Notes: generated from the sequence alone by a model not told the origin. A DNA stretch of 64,000 nt from CAVUMR01 sp963742715 (GCA_963742715.1 CAVUMR010000001.1:1488001-1552000); one strand, 5' to 3'; shown: positions 1 to 10,721, numbered from the stretch's first letter. Numbers and translations: made by a program.

Positions 1-75
1 GTTGGCGTCCTTGACCTTCTTCGCCACCAGCGCGGCCAGGCCGATCAGGCCGACGAGGATGAGCAGCTTCTTCAT
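1..75 (-). CDS. DLW-39 family small protein (partial, runs off left edge)
   Basis: The 25 visible residues start MKKLLILVGLIGLAALVAKK and continue off the window. They form one hydrophobic helix followed by lysines, as in the roughly 40-residue DLW-39 family that sits beside tRNA-Ile and gyrA in many actinobacteria. The start is the ATG at 75-73. The C-terminal Asp-Leu-Trp signature that names the family lies outside the window, so the family call rests on the N-terminus and position. No function is known for the family; it is probably a single-pass membrane protein. Confidence 0.7.
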   Translation of the reverse strand, partial: MKKLLILVGLIGLAALVAKKVKDAN

Positions 76-137
76 GGTCGGGTGTTCCCCTCATCGGACG
101 GGGCACGAGGCCCCTCATCGTGATCGGGCACAGGGGG

Positions 138-211
138 TGGGGCTAGCTGGAATCGAACCAGCGACCTCATCGTTATCAGCGATGCGCTCTAACCGACTGA
201 GCTATAGCCCC
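138..211 (-). tRNA. tRNA-Ile (anticodon GAT)
   Basis: On the minus strand the acceptor arm GGGGCTA (211-205) pairs with TAGCCCC (145-139), with discriminator A at 138. The anticodon stem CATCG/CGATG encloses the loop CTGATAA with anticodon GAT, and a T-arm GGTTCGATTCC is present. The 3' CCA is not encoded (the next bases are CCC), so it must be added by the CCA enzyme, for which a gene lies at 36.0 kb. It sits between DUF3566 and the DLW-39 gene, a usual actinobacterial position. Confidence 0.95.
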
Positions 212-377
212 GGGACGCGAGGAGCAAGGTTACCGTACGCGCCAGGTGGCCCAAAATCCGGGCCAGCGCACGGGTACGAGCCGTCCGGCCGCCATATTCC
301 AGCTGGTGCGGCCCCTCCTCACGGGCCGTCCGAGCGGGAACTTCGAGCGGGCACTTCGAGCAGGCCGTACCCGCGGG

Positions 378-1010
378 TCAGTCCCGCTCGGACAGCGTGA
401 GTTCGATGCCTCCCACGAGATCCGCGCAGACGTTGTAGATGAACGCGCCGAGCGTGGCCAACGCGGTGAACAGCACCATGTTGACCACCCCGAGCAGCGC
501 GGCCGTACCGATGACGCCCTTGGCCGTGATCTGCAGGTCGAAGCCCTTCGTCTCGCCGGTCGAGCCGATCAGCGAGGTCAGCGTCTTGTTGACGCTGTCG
601 AAGACCCCCATCGCGTCCAGCGCCAGGTACAGCACCGCGGTCGCGACCACCATCACGATGAACAGCACCAGCGCCACCGCGAACGAGAACTTCATCATCG
701 ACCACGGGTCGATGCGCTTGAGGTGCAGTCGCGCCCGCCGCGGCCCACGGGAAGCAGCCGCCGACACGGTCGCCCGCGCCGCGCGTACCGCATCGGCAAC
801 CTGGGTCCGGGCGGCGCCCGGCTGTGGTGCGGCGGTGCCGTTGCCCGGACCTGATGGTGGCGGCTGCATGCCGGGGGGCCGGACGAATTTCGTCGAGCCG
901 GCCTCGGCGGGCACGGCAGCGCGACCCACTACGGCCCGGCCAGCCTGCGCGGGCCCCCGCGCCGCTGAACCGGAGCGACCGGCCGAGTCGTGCGTCTGCG
1001 CCTCAGTCAT
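378..1010 (-). CDS. DUF3566 membrane protein
   Basis: A 210-residue protein with a low-complexity, Ala/Gly/Pro-rich cytoplasmic N-terminus (about residues 1-95) and a C-terminal DUF3566 domain. The domain starts at RARLHLKRIDPWS and holds two hydrophobic helices (about 107-131 and 165-192). Its ATG lies 3 bases beyond the gyrA stop, so it is almost certainly cotranscribed with gyrA. In actinobacteria this gene regularly follows gyrA. The molecular function is unknown; an envelope role is only inferred from the membrane helices. Confidence 0.9.
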   Translation of the reverse strand: MTEAQTHDSAGRSGSAARGPAQAGRAVVGRAAVPAEAGSTKFVRPPGMQPPPSGPGNGTAAPQPGAARTQVADAVRAARATVSAAASRGPRRARLHLKRIDPWSMMKFSFAVALVLFIVMVVATAVLYLALDAMGVFDSVNKTLTSLIGSTGETKGFDLQITAKGVIGTAALLGVVNMVLFTALATLGAFIYNVCADLVGGIELTLSERD

Positions 1011-1013
1011 CCG

Positions 1014-4000
1014 TCAGTCCTGTTCCTCAGGCTCGTCTGCGTTGCGGGTGATACCCACTAGCGTGACGCCCGCCGGCAGGTCAATCAATTTGACCCCCAT
1101 TGTGTTCCGGTCTCGCGTACGCCGTACAGGTTTCACCGGGGTGCGTATCACACCACCATTGGACGTGATTGCGAACAGTTCGTCCTCCGGGCTCACCGCG
1201 ACCGCCCCGACCAGCCCACCACGTCGAGATGTGATCTTCGCAGTAAGTACGCCCTTGCCGCCACGGTTCTGGCTGGGGTACGCATCCACCGGAGTGCGCT
1301 TGGCGTAACCGCCACCAGTGGCCACGAGGATGTCCATACCCTCGCGCACCACCTCCATGGTGAGCAACTCGTCCTCACCGGTGAAGCGCATGCCGATCAC
1401 GCCGGAGGTGGCCCGGCCCATCGGCCGCAGCGCGTCGTCGGTCGCCTTGAACCGGATCGCCTGCGCGGCCCGGCTGACCAGCAACAGGTCGTCCTCGGAC
1501 CCGATCAGCGCGGCGCCCACCAACTCGTCCTCGTCCCGCAGGTTGATCGCGATGATGCCGCCGGAGCGGGCCGAGTCGAAGTCCTCCAGCCGGGTCTTCT
1601 TGACCAGACCTTCCTTCGTGGCGAGTACGAGGTACGGATACACCTGGTAGTGCGGGATCTCGATGACCTGCGCGATGTGCTCGTCCGGTTGGAACGCGAG
1701 CAGGTTCGCCACGTGCTGACCGCGCGCCGCGCGGTTGGCCTCCGGCAACTCGTACGTCTTCGCCCGGTACACCCGGCCCTTGTTCGTGAAGAACAGGATC
1801 CAGTCGTGGGTGGAGCAGGTGAAGAAGTGGCTGACCAGGTCGTCCTGTCGGAGCTGCGCGCCCTGTACGCCCTTGCCACCGCGCTTCTGCGAGCGGTACA
1901 GGTCGACCTTGGTGCGCTTGGCGTACCCGCCGCGGGTGATCGTGACGACCACGTCCTCCCGCGCGATCAGGTCCTCCATGGACACGTCGCCGTCGTACGG
2001 CACGATCCGGGTGCGCCGCTCGTCGCCGTACTTCTCGACGATCTCGTTCAACTCGTCGCTGACGATCTGCCGCTGCCGCTCCGGCCGGGCCAGAATGTCC
2101 TTCAGGTCGGCGATCTTGAGCTCGATCTCGGCCAGCTCGTCGATGATCTTCTGGCGCTCCAGCGCGGCCAGCCGGCGCAGCTGCATGTCGAGGATCGCGG
2201 TGGCCTGCAGCTCGTCGACGTCGAGCAGCCGCATCAGGCCGCCCTTCGCCTCGTCCGAACTCGGCGAGCGCCGGATCAGGGCGATCACCTCGTCCAGCAT
2301 GTCCAGCGCCTTGACCAGACCACGCAGGATGTGGGCCCGCTCCTCGGCCTTGCGCAACCGGTAACGGGTACGCCGGACGATGACCTCGATCTGGTGTGCC
2401 TCGTAGTACCGGAGGAACTGGGCCAGATTGAGGGTGCGCGGTACGCCGTCGACCAGCGCGAGCATGTTCGCGCCGAAGGTGTCCTGCAGCTGGGTGTGCT
2501 TGTACAGGTTGTTCAGTACGACCTTGGCGACCGCGTCGCGCTTGAGCACGATCACGATCCGCATGCCGGTACGTCCGCTGGACTCGTCCCGGATGTCGGC
2601 GATGCCGCCGAGCTTGCCTTCCTTGACCAGGTCGGCGATGCGCTCCGCGAGGTTGTCCGGGTTCACCTGGTACGGCAGCTCGGTCACGACCAGGCAGGTG
2701 CGGCCCTTGACGTCCTCGTCCACCTCGACCACGGCGCGCATCCGGATGGAGCCGCGGCCGGTGCGGTACGCCTCCTCGATGGTGTTCGTGCCGACGATCA
2801 GGCCATGGGTCGGGAAGTCCGGGCCCTTGACGATCTTGATGAGTTCCTCGAGGGTTTCCTCTTCACCCACGTCCGGATGCGCCAGGCACCACTGCACGGC
2901 CGCGCCGATCTCGCGCAGGTTGTGCGGCGGGATCCGGGTCGCCATCCCGACCGCGATGCCCTCGGAGCCGTTGACCAGCAGGTTCGGGAACCGGGCCGGC
3001 AGGATGTCCGGCTCCTGGGTACGACCGTCGTAGTTCGGTGAAAAGTTGACGGTGTCCTCGTCGATGTCCCGCAGCATTTCCATCGCCAGCGGGTCGAGAC
3101 GACACTCTGTGTTGTGGCTGACGAACCCGTTGGAGACGAACGCGTGATCGTCGGTGTCGACCCTGATGCTGTACACCGGCCGCACGCCGGCGTCGGCAAC
3201 CTCGGCCACCTCGGCGTAGTAGAACCGGCCGTCCACCAGCGGCTCCACCACGTCCAGCACACCTGGCTCGGTGATCCGGGCGGTGATCTCGGCCCGGTCC
3301 CGCTCCCAGCGCTCGACCCGGTCGACGTTGTGCCGCCGCAGCCAGTCCCGCTCGGTCCACCGACCGGCACCGCGGGCGCGGATGAAGTCGGCGACGTACG
3401 GAACGTGGTCGCTGCTCAGTGCCGTACTCCGGCGCGGGATCTCGGCCAGCTCGGCGGTGAGCTTGTCCTGCTTGCGACCGAGGAAACCGACCCGCCCGGC
3501 GAACAGCAGCGCATCACGCCGGTTGGTGATCACGACCTTGATCTCGCCATGGTCGTACCGGCACAGCCGGCTGATCACGCCGAACTCCAGCAGCAGCTGC
3601 TGTACCTCGCTGGCCAGCCGCTCACTGCGGGTCGAGTACGAAATCTGGATCGTCTTGCGCGGCAGCAGCGATGACGAACCGTCGCCCTCGAACAGCGACT
3701 GGAGGAAGGCGCGCTTGACCGCCGCGGTGGAGCGCCAGACGAACTCGGGAACCTGCTTCGCCGCGCTGCGCTGGCCGACCATGTCGCCGAGGACGCTGCG
3801 GCGCAGCGCGGTCAGGTCGTGGATGTCCAGCTCACACAGGGTGCTTCCGGAGGCAATGACCCGTTCGTTGAGGTAGCGCGGTCCGCCGACGGCGGTGTCG
3901 TACGCGGCCAGCACCCGGACGAAGTAGTCCCGGTCGACGCTGTTGAAGCCGGCCCGGTCCTTCGACACCCAACCCTCGCTGACGAAGGCGCCGGCCACGA

Positions 4001-4754
4001 TCGCGGCCTCGACCGCCTCGAACGCGGGGTAGCCGAGCTCGTCCGGCATCACCCGCTGCATGACCACCCGGTCGCCCGGCGCGATCTCCTCCAGCAGCTT
4101 CCACAGCAGGGTCGGCACGCCGAGCAGGTTCACCAGGCAGAGCACCGGGTGGTTCCCGGTGCCGGTGAGCTCGTATCCCTCCCGGGTACGCAGCCGCAGC
4201 GTCTCGTGCTTGCCGGAGTGGAAGAACTTGGTCGCGCGTACGACGTCACCGTTGCGGTCCACGACCTTGAGGTCGATGTCGTGGTCGGAGTTGGGCTCGG
4301 CATCCGGCACGATGTCACCGATCCGTACCGTGCCCTCCGGCGTCCGGACGAGCGCGTCGGCGGTCAGGCAGTACCGCATCGCGGCGGCCGGATCGTTGCC
4401 GGGCGAGCCGAAGTTGCCGTTGCCGTCGATCAGCGGGTAGCGCAGCGACCAGGGCTGCGCCATCCGGACGAGGGTGTCGTAGATCGCCGAGTCGCCGTGC
4501 GGGTGGTAGTTACCCATGACGTCACCGACGACCCGGGAACACTTCACATACCCGCGGTCCGGCCGGTAGCCGCCGTCGTACATCCCGTAGAGGATCTTGC
4601 GGTGTACCGGCTTGAGCCCGTCCCGTACATCGGGCAGTGCCCGACCGACGATGACGCTCATCGCGTAGTCGAGGTACGACCGCTGCATCTCGACCTCGAG
4701 CCCGATCGGCTCGATACGCCCCCGGTTACTCGGCGGGACCGTCGTCTCCGTCAC
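1014..4754 (-). CDS. gyrA: DNA gyrase subunit A precursor containing an intein
   Basis: DNA gyrase A, the breakage-reunion subunit that works with GyrB to introduce negative supercoils. The 1246-codon frame encodes a mature GyrA of 826 residues after removal of a 420-residue intein. The extein begins RIEPIGLEVEMQRSYLDYAMSVIV and contains the quinolone-determining region with GDSAIYDTLVRMAQ (87-100). The catalytic tyrosine is Y128 in AAAMRY, immediately before the intein. The downstream extein resumes TECRLDPLAMEML and ends with GyrA C-terminal beta-pinwheel repeats, including a GyrA box (QKRGGKG). ATG 4754 follows an 80-bp spacer from gyrB that carries DnaA-box-like motifs. DUF3566 follows 3 bp downstream. 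Confidence 0.97.
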   Translation of the reverse strand: MTETTVPPSNRGRIEPIGLEVEMQRSYLDYAMSVIVGRALPDVRDGLKPVHRKILYGMYDGGYRPDRGYVKCSRVVGDVMGNYHPHGDSAIYDTLVRMAQPWSLRYPLIDGNGNFGSPGNDPAAAMRYCLTADALVRTPEGTVRIGDIVPDAEPNSDHDIDLKVVDRNGDVVRATKFFHSGKHETLRLRTREGYELTGTGNHPVLCLVNLLGVPTLLWKLLEEIAPGDRVVMQRVMPDELGYPAFEAVEAAIVAGAFVSEGWVSKDRAGFNSVDRDYFVRVLAAYDTAVGGPRYLNERVIASGSTLCELDIHDLTALRRSVLGDMVGQRSAAKQVPEFVWRSTAAVKRAFLQSLFEGDGSSSLLPRKTIQISYSTRSERLASEVQQLLLEFGVISRLCRYDHGEIKVVITNRRDALLFAGRVGFLGRKQDKLTAELAEIPRRSTALSSDHVPYVADFIRARGAGRWTERDWLRRHNVDRVERWERDRAEITARITEPGVLDVVEPLVDGRFYYAEVAEVADAGVRPVYSIRVDTDDHAFVSNGFVSHNTECRLDPLAMEMLRDIDEDTVNFSPNYDGRTQEPDILPARFPNLLVNGSEGIAVGMATRIPPHNLREIGAAVQWCLAHPDVGEEETLEELIKIVKGPDFPTHGLIVGTNTIEEAYRTGRGSIRMRAVVEVDEDVKGRTCLVVTELPYQVNPDNLAERIADLVKEGKLGGIADIRDESSGRTGMRIVIVLKRDAVAKVVLNNLYKHTQLQDTFGANMLALVDGVPRTLNLAQFLRYYEAHQIEVIVRRTRYRLRKAEERAHILRGLVKALDMLDEVIALIRRSPSSDEAKGGLMRLLDVDELQATAILDMQLRRLAALERQKIIDELAEIELKIADLKDILARPERQRQIVSDELNEIVEKYGDERRTRIVPYDGDVSMEDLIAREDVVVTITRGGYAKRTKVDLYRSQKRGGKGVQGAQLRQDDLVSHFFTCSTHDWILFFTNKGRVYRAKTYELPEANRAARGQHVANLLAFQPDEHIAQVIEIPHYQVYPYLVLATKEGLVKKTRLEDFDSARSGGIIAINLRDEDELVGAALIGSEDDLLLVSRAAQAIRFKATDDALRPMGRATSGVIGMRFTGEDELLTMEVVREGMDILVATGGGYAKRTPVDAYPSQNRGGKGVLTAKITSRRGGLVGAVAVSPEDELFAITSNGGVIRTPVKPVRRTRDRNTMGVKLIDLPAGVTLVGITRNADEPEEQD
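3111..4370 (-). other. GyrA intein with LAGLIDADG homing endonuclease domain
   Basis: In-frame intein of 420 residues inside gyrA. It begins with Cys (CLTADALVRTPEG, block A) and ends FVSHN (block G, penultimate His and terminal Asn), with Thr as the +1 extein nucleophile. Block B is seen as GTGNHPVL. The central region has two LAGLIDADG-like helices, IVAGAFVSEGWV and FLQSLFEGDGSS, each with an acidic residue, so it is a full-size intein rather than a mini-intein. It is inserted directly after the catalytic Tyr of GyrA, the same site used by mycobacterial GyrA inteins. Confidence 0.95.
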
Positions 4755-4768
4755 GTGCGACCTTCCGC

Positions 4769-4798
4769 TGTGGAAAAACCTGTGGATTGTGTGGACGT
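4769..4798 (-). promoter_or_regulatory. Cluster of three DnaA-box-like sites before gyrA
   Basis: Within the 80-bp gyrB-gyrA spacer, three nonamers on the minus strand end in TCCACA: TTTTCCACA (4777-4769), CAATCCACA (4789-4781) and ACGTCCACA (4798-4790). The first fits the actinobacterial DnaA-box pattern well. They are 12 and 9 bases apart. Binding by DnaA is an inference. Confidence 0.45.
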
Positions 4799-4834
4799 TT
4801 CGTTACTTGGAGTCAACATCACAACTACAACGAG

Positions 4835-6832
<1,998 letters not shown>

Positions 6833-7227
6833 CGGCGGGTGTCAGTGCACGCGAGCTACTGACAGGGCACGCGGCAGGCCGCCCACTCGGCAATGGGACC
6901 CCGTGATCCGGTCCGGCGGGTGACCATCCACCTACGGCGCGTCAGCGCCGCCAGCGGAGCGTGTCGATCAGTGCCCGCATGCGGGTCTCATCGAACGGAC
7001 GTCCTCTCGATCCTACTTGGCTCCGTCCGCATAATCCGCGCGCGCCACCCCCTGTCGTGGCCGTAGCGCCGCGAAAGTGCCCGGGGACGCATCCCCCCAC
7101 GCGACCGGGCATGCCGGTGCCCGTGTACGCGACGCTGGCGGGTTGCGCTGTCGTGCCCCGGACTCTTTCGATCATGCTCACCGAACGTGGTGGCGAGGCC
7201 CCGGATCCTTACGCCATTCTCTGCGAT
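6833..7227. other. Divergent intergenic region between gyrB and the GNAT gene
   Basis: About 395 bp with no convincing gene. On the minus strand a TAGGAT hexamer at 7015-7010 could be the -10 of a gyrB promoter with a long leader (about 175 nt), but no good -35 is evident. Short open frames here lack coding character or recognisable similarity. Nothing else is evident. Confidence 0.4.
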
Positions 7228-7728
7228 GTGATCGAGCTACAGGTACTGGACCCGGACAATTGGCGGATCTGGCGCGAGCTGCGACTCGCCGCGCTGGCCG
7301 AGGCCCCGTACGCGTTCGGATCCCGGTTGGCCGACTGGCAGGGTGACGGCGACCGGGAGGAGCGCTGGCGGTCCCGGCTGGGGATTCCGGACTCGTACAA
7401 CCTGGTCGCGGTCCTGGACGGACAACCGGTCGGCATGGCCAGCGGGGTACCGGCCGAACAGGACGGTGTGGTCGAGCTGATCTCGATGTGGGTCGGTCCG
7501 GCCGCCCGCGGCCGCGGCGTCGGCGACGCGCTCATGCGGGCGGTGGACCAGTGGGCCCGCGACCGTGGCGCCAAGCGGATCGAGCTGGCCGTGGTACCGG
7601 ACAACGACAGTGCGACCGCGCTCTACCTGCGCCACGGCTTCACGCTCACCGGAGAGCTCGGTGACCTGATGCCGGACGGCGTACACCGCGAGCATGTGAT
7701 GGCCAAGGCGCTCGGGCCGGGCGGGTAG
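7228..7728 (+). CDS. GNAT-family N-acetyltransferase
   Basis: A 166-residue acyl-CoA N-acetyltransferase fold. It opens IELQVLDPDNWRIWRELRLAALAEAPYAFGS, continues with the strand VELISMWVGPAARGRGVGDALMRAV, which contains the acetyl-CoA pyrophosphate loop (RGRGVG), and ends with NDSATALYLRHGFTLTGE. The GTG at 7228 is chosen because the family normally begins at this point; an in-frame ATG at 7174 would add 18 residues. Neither start has a clear ribosome binding site. The substrate is unknown. Confidence 0.85.
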   Translation: MIELQVLDPDNWRIWRELRLAALAEAPYAFGSRLADWQGDGDREERWRSRLGIPDSYNLVAVLDGQPVGMASGVPAEQDGVVELISMWVGPAARGRGVGDALMRAVDQWARDRGAKRIELAVVPDNDSATALYLRHGFTLTGELGDLMPDGVHREHVMAKALGPGG

Positions 7729-7782
7729 GGCCGCCGCCTTCATCGGTGGTCGACAGGTCGGCGTGACAGGTCGGGCGGCCGG

Positions 7783-8538
7783 TTATCCGTAGGTGTCGCG
7801 TACCCCGCGGCCGCGGACCCGGCGTGGCCCGCGCACCCAACTCGGCGCGGCCGGTCCGTGGATCCGGATCCGGGTCACCAGCCGCGGGCCCGCCTCGGCG
7901 CTGATGCGGGCGATCATGGTGCCGACCAGGCCGCGCAGCTGGGTGGCCCAGGCGGTCGACTCGGCCTCGACGGTCAGCTCGCCATCGTTCAGTTTCACCG
8001 GCCGGCAGTGTGCCGCGATGTCGGCGCCGACCACCCGTTCCCAGGCGCCGAACACGGTCGCCTCGGCCTTGGGCTGCTTCCAGCCCCGGTCCTTCACCAG
8101 CTTGTCGAGCAGCGAGCCGAACGGCTGGGGGTCGCGCGGGTCCGGGCCCGATCCGCTGTACCCGCGCCGCCGGAAGCCCCGACCACCGGCGCCGCCTCCC
8201 GTGCCGCCGCGGCCGGATCGCGATGATCCCTGTCGCTTGGCGCGGGCCGCGTCCAGCACCGCCCGGGCCAGCTCCGGACCGCGCGGTTCGTCCTCGCCGC
8301 CGGCGGGGGGTCGGCCAGCCGCTTCGGGTGTAGCGCCGCCCGCGGCCTTGCCGCCGGTCGAGCCGGCGCGGTCGGTCGAGCCAGGGCGGTCGGTCGAGCC
8401 AGGGCGGTCGGTCGAGCCAGGGCGACCGGTCGAGCCCGCGCGGTCGGTCGAGCCGGCGCGGTCGGTCGAGCCAGGGCGGTCGGTCGGTCGGGCGCTGTCG
8501 GCCGGTCGGCCGCCGTCCGGCACCTGGTCAGCGGACAC
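7783..8538 (-). CDS. DUF721 domain protein next to recF
   Basis: A 251-residue protein of the DUF721 (DciA-like) family that follows recF in actinobacteria. The C-terminal domain runs FGSLLDKLVKDRGWKQPKAEATVFGAWERVVGADIAAHCRPVKLNDGELTVEAESTAWATQLR. DciA-type proteins help load the replicative helicase in many bacteria lacking DnaC; whether this actinobacterial form does so is inference. The start is the GTG at 8538, which overlaps the recF stop by 11 bases and has a strong ribosome binding site (GGGGAGG, six bases upstream). The N-terminus contains a run of six-residue Gly-Ser-Thr-Asp-Arg repeats, so the region is likely disordered. Confidence 0.88.
   Translation of the reverse strand: MSADQVPDGGRPADSARPTDRPGSTDRAGSTDRAGSTGRPGSTDRPGSTDRPGSTDRAGSTGGKAAGGATPEAAGRPPAGGEDEPRGPELARAVLDAARAKRQGSSRSGRGGTGGGAGGRGFRRRGYSGSGPDPRDPQPFGSLLDKLVKDRGWKQPKAEATVFGAWERVVGADIAAHCRPVKLNDGELTVEAESTAWATQLRGLVGTMIARISAEAGPRLVTRIRIHGPAAPSWVRGPRRVRGRGVRDTYG
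8349..8490 (-). repeat. 18-bp in-frame tandem repeats in the DUF721 gene
   Basis: About seven copies of an 18-bp unit encoding G-S-T-D-R-A/P or close variants. All keep the reading frame, and the variation is mainly single-base (Pro/Ala, Asp/Gly). The copies look recently amplified because they are nearly identical. Confidence 0.85.
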
Positions 8539-9670
8539 GGTGTACCTCCCCGCCGGCAACGTCGTACCGACCACCCTGCAACTGTTCCGGTACGTCCGCG
8601 GCGACCGCGCAGGTGACGAGCACCTGGCTGGCGCCGGACACCAATGCTGCCAGCCGGTCGCGTCGATCTGCATCGAGTTCGGCGAATACGTCATCGAGTA
8701 CGAGTACCGGCTCCACCCCGTCAGCGCGCAGCAGGTCGAAGCTCGCCAACCGCAGCGCGAGCGCGTACGACCAGCATTCACCGTGGCTGGCGTAACCCTT
8801 GGCCGGCAGCTCACCGAGTACCAGAGCCAGGTCGTCGCGCTGCGGACCGACCAGGGTGACGCCCCGGTCCACCTCGGCCGGGCGGGCCTTGGCCAGTGCT
8901 GCCGCGAGCCGTGCGGCGACCAGGTCGCGATCGGGGGTGAGCTCCTCGCCGTCGTCGGTCAGCGCGGACCGGTATCCGATCTTCGCCCGGCCGCGGCCCT
9001 GGCTGACCGCGTCGTACGCCTTCTCCACATATGGCGCCAGCGCGGCCACGAGCTCGAGCCGGCCGCAGATCAGCTCGGCGCCGTGCCGGGCCAGGTGGCT
9101 GTCCCACACGTCGAGGGTGCGCAGGTCGTTGGCGCCGTCCCGGCCGGGGGCCTTGCGAGCCAGGTACGCCGTGCGCAACAGCGCGTTGCGCTGCTTGACC
9201 ACCCGGTCGTAGTCGGCCCGGACCCCGGCGTACCGGGGGTACCGCACGACCAGCAGCTCGTCGAGGAACCGTCGCCGCTCGGACGGATCGCCCCGGATTA
9301 CCGACAGGTCCTCCGGGGCGAACTGCACCAGTCGCAGCGCGCCGAGCACCTCGCGGGGGCGGCTCACCGGGGAGCGGTTCAGTCGGGCCCGGTTCGCCTT
9401 GCCCGGCACGATCTCCAGTTCGACCAGCAGTTCGCGTCCACTGTGGACAATCGCGGTACGAACCACGGCACGGTCGGCTCCGGCTCGTACCAGCGGTGCG
9501 TCACTGGCGACGCGATGGCTCGCCAGCGTCGCGACGTACCCGAGCGCCTCCACCAGATTGGTCTTGCCGTGCCCGTTCGGGCCGACGAAAACGCTCGGAC
9601 CCGAGTCGAGATCCACGGCGACCTGGGCGTAGCTGCGGAAGTCCGTGAGCTCCAGCCGCCGGACGTACAC
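8528..9670 (-). CDS. recF: DNA replication and repair protein RecF
   Basis: A 380-residue SMC-like ABC ATPase that acts with RecO and RecR to load RecA at single-strand gaps. Walker A is VGPNGHGKTN at residues 29-38. The signature region VGPQRDDLALVLGEL and Walker B LVLDDVFAELD are in the C-terminal third. GTG 9670 is chosen because the family starts VYVRRLELTDFRSYAQ and a GGGGGA site sits four bases upstream; a longer frame extends upstream but is unlike RecF. It lies between gnd and DUF721, the normal actinobacterial order. Confidence 0.95.
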   Translation of the reverse strand: MYVRRLELTDFRSYAQVAVDLDSGPSVFVGPNGHGKTNLVEALGYVATLASHRVASDAPLVRAGADRAVVRTAIVHSGRELLVELEIVPGKANRARLNRSPVSRPREVLGALRLVQFAPEDLSVIRGDPSERRRFLDELLVVRYPRYAGVRADYDRVVKQRNALLRTAYLARKAPGRDGANDLRTLDVWDSHLARHGAELICGRLELVAALAPYVEKAYDAVSQGRGRAKIGYRSALTDDGEELTPDRDLVAARLAAALAKARPAEVDRGVTLVGPQRDDLALVLGELPAKGYASHGECWSYALALRLASFDLLRADGVEPVLVLDDVFAELDADRRDRLAALVSGASQVLVTCAVAADVPEQLQGGRYDVAGGEVHRVR

Positions 9671-9711
9671 GCTTCCCCCGATCCACCAGCGCCGATCGGG
9701 CGCCGGTCCGC

Positions 9712-10611
9712 TCAGCCGTCTCCGGACTTCGGGTGCTGCCCGGGTCGGGTCGCGTGGCCGCCGAACTGGTGCCGGAGCGCGGCCACCGCCTTCATCCCGG
9801 GCGACTCCTCCTGCCGGGACGCGAACCGGGCGAACAGCGAGGCGGTGATGACGTTGAGCGGCACCCGGAGCCGGATCGCCTCCTCGACCGTCCACCGGCC
9901 CTCACCGGAGTCCTCGGTGTACCCGGACAGCGACGCGAGCTTCGGATCGTCGTCCAGCGCGCGGTCGAGCAGGTCGAGCAGCCAGGACCGGACGACGGTA
10001 CCGGACCGCCAGGACTTGATCACCGCCGGCACATTCGTGACGTGCTCGCTCGCGGTCAGCAGCTCGTAGCCTTCGGCGTAGGCGTGCATCAGCCCGTACT
10101 CGATGCCGTTGTGCACCATCTTCGCGTAGTGACCGGCACCCACCCCGCCGGCGTGCGCGAACCCGAACTCGCCGTCCGGCTTGAGCGCGTCGAAGATCGG
10201 CATCAGCCGCTGTACGTCCTCGTCGGAGCCGCCGACCATCAGGCCGTACCCGCTCTCCAGCCCCCACACGCCGCCGGACACCCCGACGTCGACGTACCCG
10301 ATGCCGTTGCCGGAGAGCCCTTCGGCGTGCTCGAGATCGTCGGTGAAGCGGGAGTTGCCGCCGTCGACGACGATGTCGCCGGCGGACAGCAGGCCGCCCA
10401 GGTCGCTGATCGTCTGCCGGGTGATCTCACCGGCCGGGACCATGACCCAGACCGCGCGCGGTGCGTCGAGGCGGTCGACCATCTCGGCCAGGCTCGCGGC
10501 GTCGGAGACGTCCGGGTTCATGTCGTACCCGACGACCTCGTGACCCGCGCGGCGCAGCCGTTCCCGCATGTTGCCGCCCATCCGGCCGAGTCCGACCAGT
10601 CCGAGCTGCAT
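9712..10611 (-). CDS. gnd: 6-phosphogluconate dehydrogenase, decarboxylating (short form)
   Basis: A 299-residue enzyme that oxidises and decarboxylates 6-phosphogluconate to ribulose 5-phosphate in the pentose phosphate pathway. It has an N-terminal nucleotide-binding motif MQLGLVGLGRMGGNM, the substrate loop DVGVSGGVWGLE, the helix GAGHYAKMVHNGIEYGLMHAYAEGYELL, and the family C-terminus EGRWTVEEAIRLRVPLNVI. This is the roughly 300-residue actinobacterial type, not the 470-residue enteric type. ATG 10611 has a good AGGAGGGG site. A gnd gene between dnaN and recF is a common actinomycete arrangement. Confidence 0.93.
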   Translation of the reverse strand: MQLGLVGLGRMGGNMRERLRRAGHEVVGYDMNPDVSDAASLAEMVDRLDAPRAVWVMVPAGEITRQTISDLGGLLSAGDIVVDGGNSRFTDDLEHAEGLSGNGIGYVDVGVSGGVWGLESGYGLMVGGSDEDVQRLMPIFDALKPDGEFGFAHAGGVGAGHYAKMVHNGIEYGLMHAYAEGYELLTASEHVTNVPAVIKSWRSGTVVRSWLLDLLDRALDDDPKLASLSGYTEDSGEGRWTVEEAIRLRVPLNVITASLFARFASRQEESPGMKAVAALRHQFGGHATRPGQHPKSGDG

Positions 10612-10721
10612 GGCCCCTCCTCGTGTCACCGTGCTCGTCTCTCGCGCGCCGATCGTGCGCACAGGCCCGGCCCCTGTGGGGTCCGGGCCTGCTGGTCGCA
10701 GGTTGTCGACCGCCGCGCGGG

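Noticed and set aside
2..400. Open frame on the plus strand across the tRNA-Ile gene
   Set aside because: It overlaps a certain tRNA gene and has low-complexity Arg/Pro/Ser composition with no family similarity.
1650..3041. 463-codon plus-strand frame opposite gyrA
   Set aside because: It is the antisense reflection of gyrA codons in a high-GC genome; the sense frame is unmistakable GyrA.
7793..10069. 758-codon plus-strand frame over DUF721, recF and gnd
   Set aside because: It is antisense to three well-supported genes and has no domain of its own.
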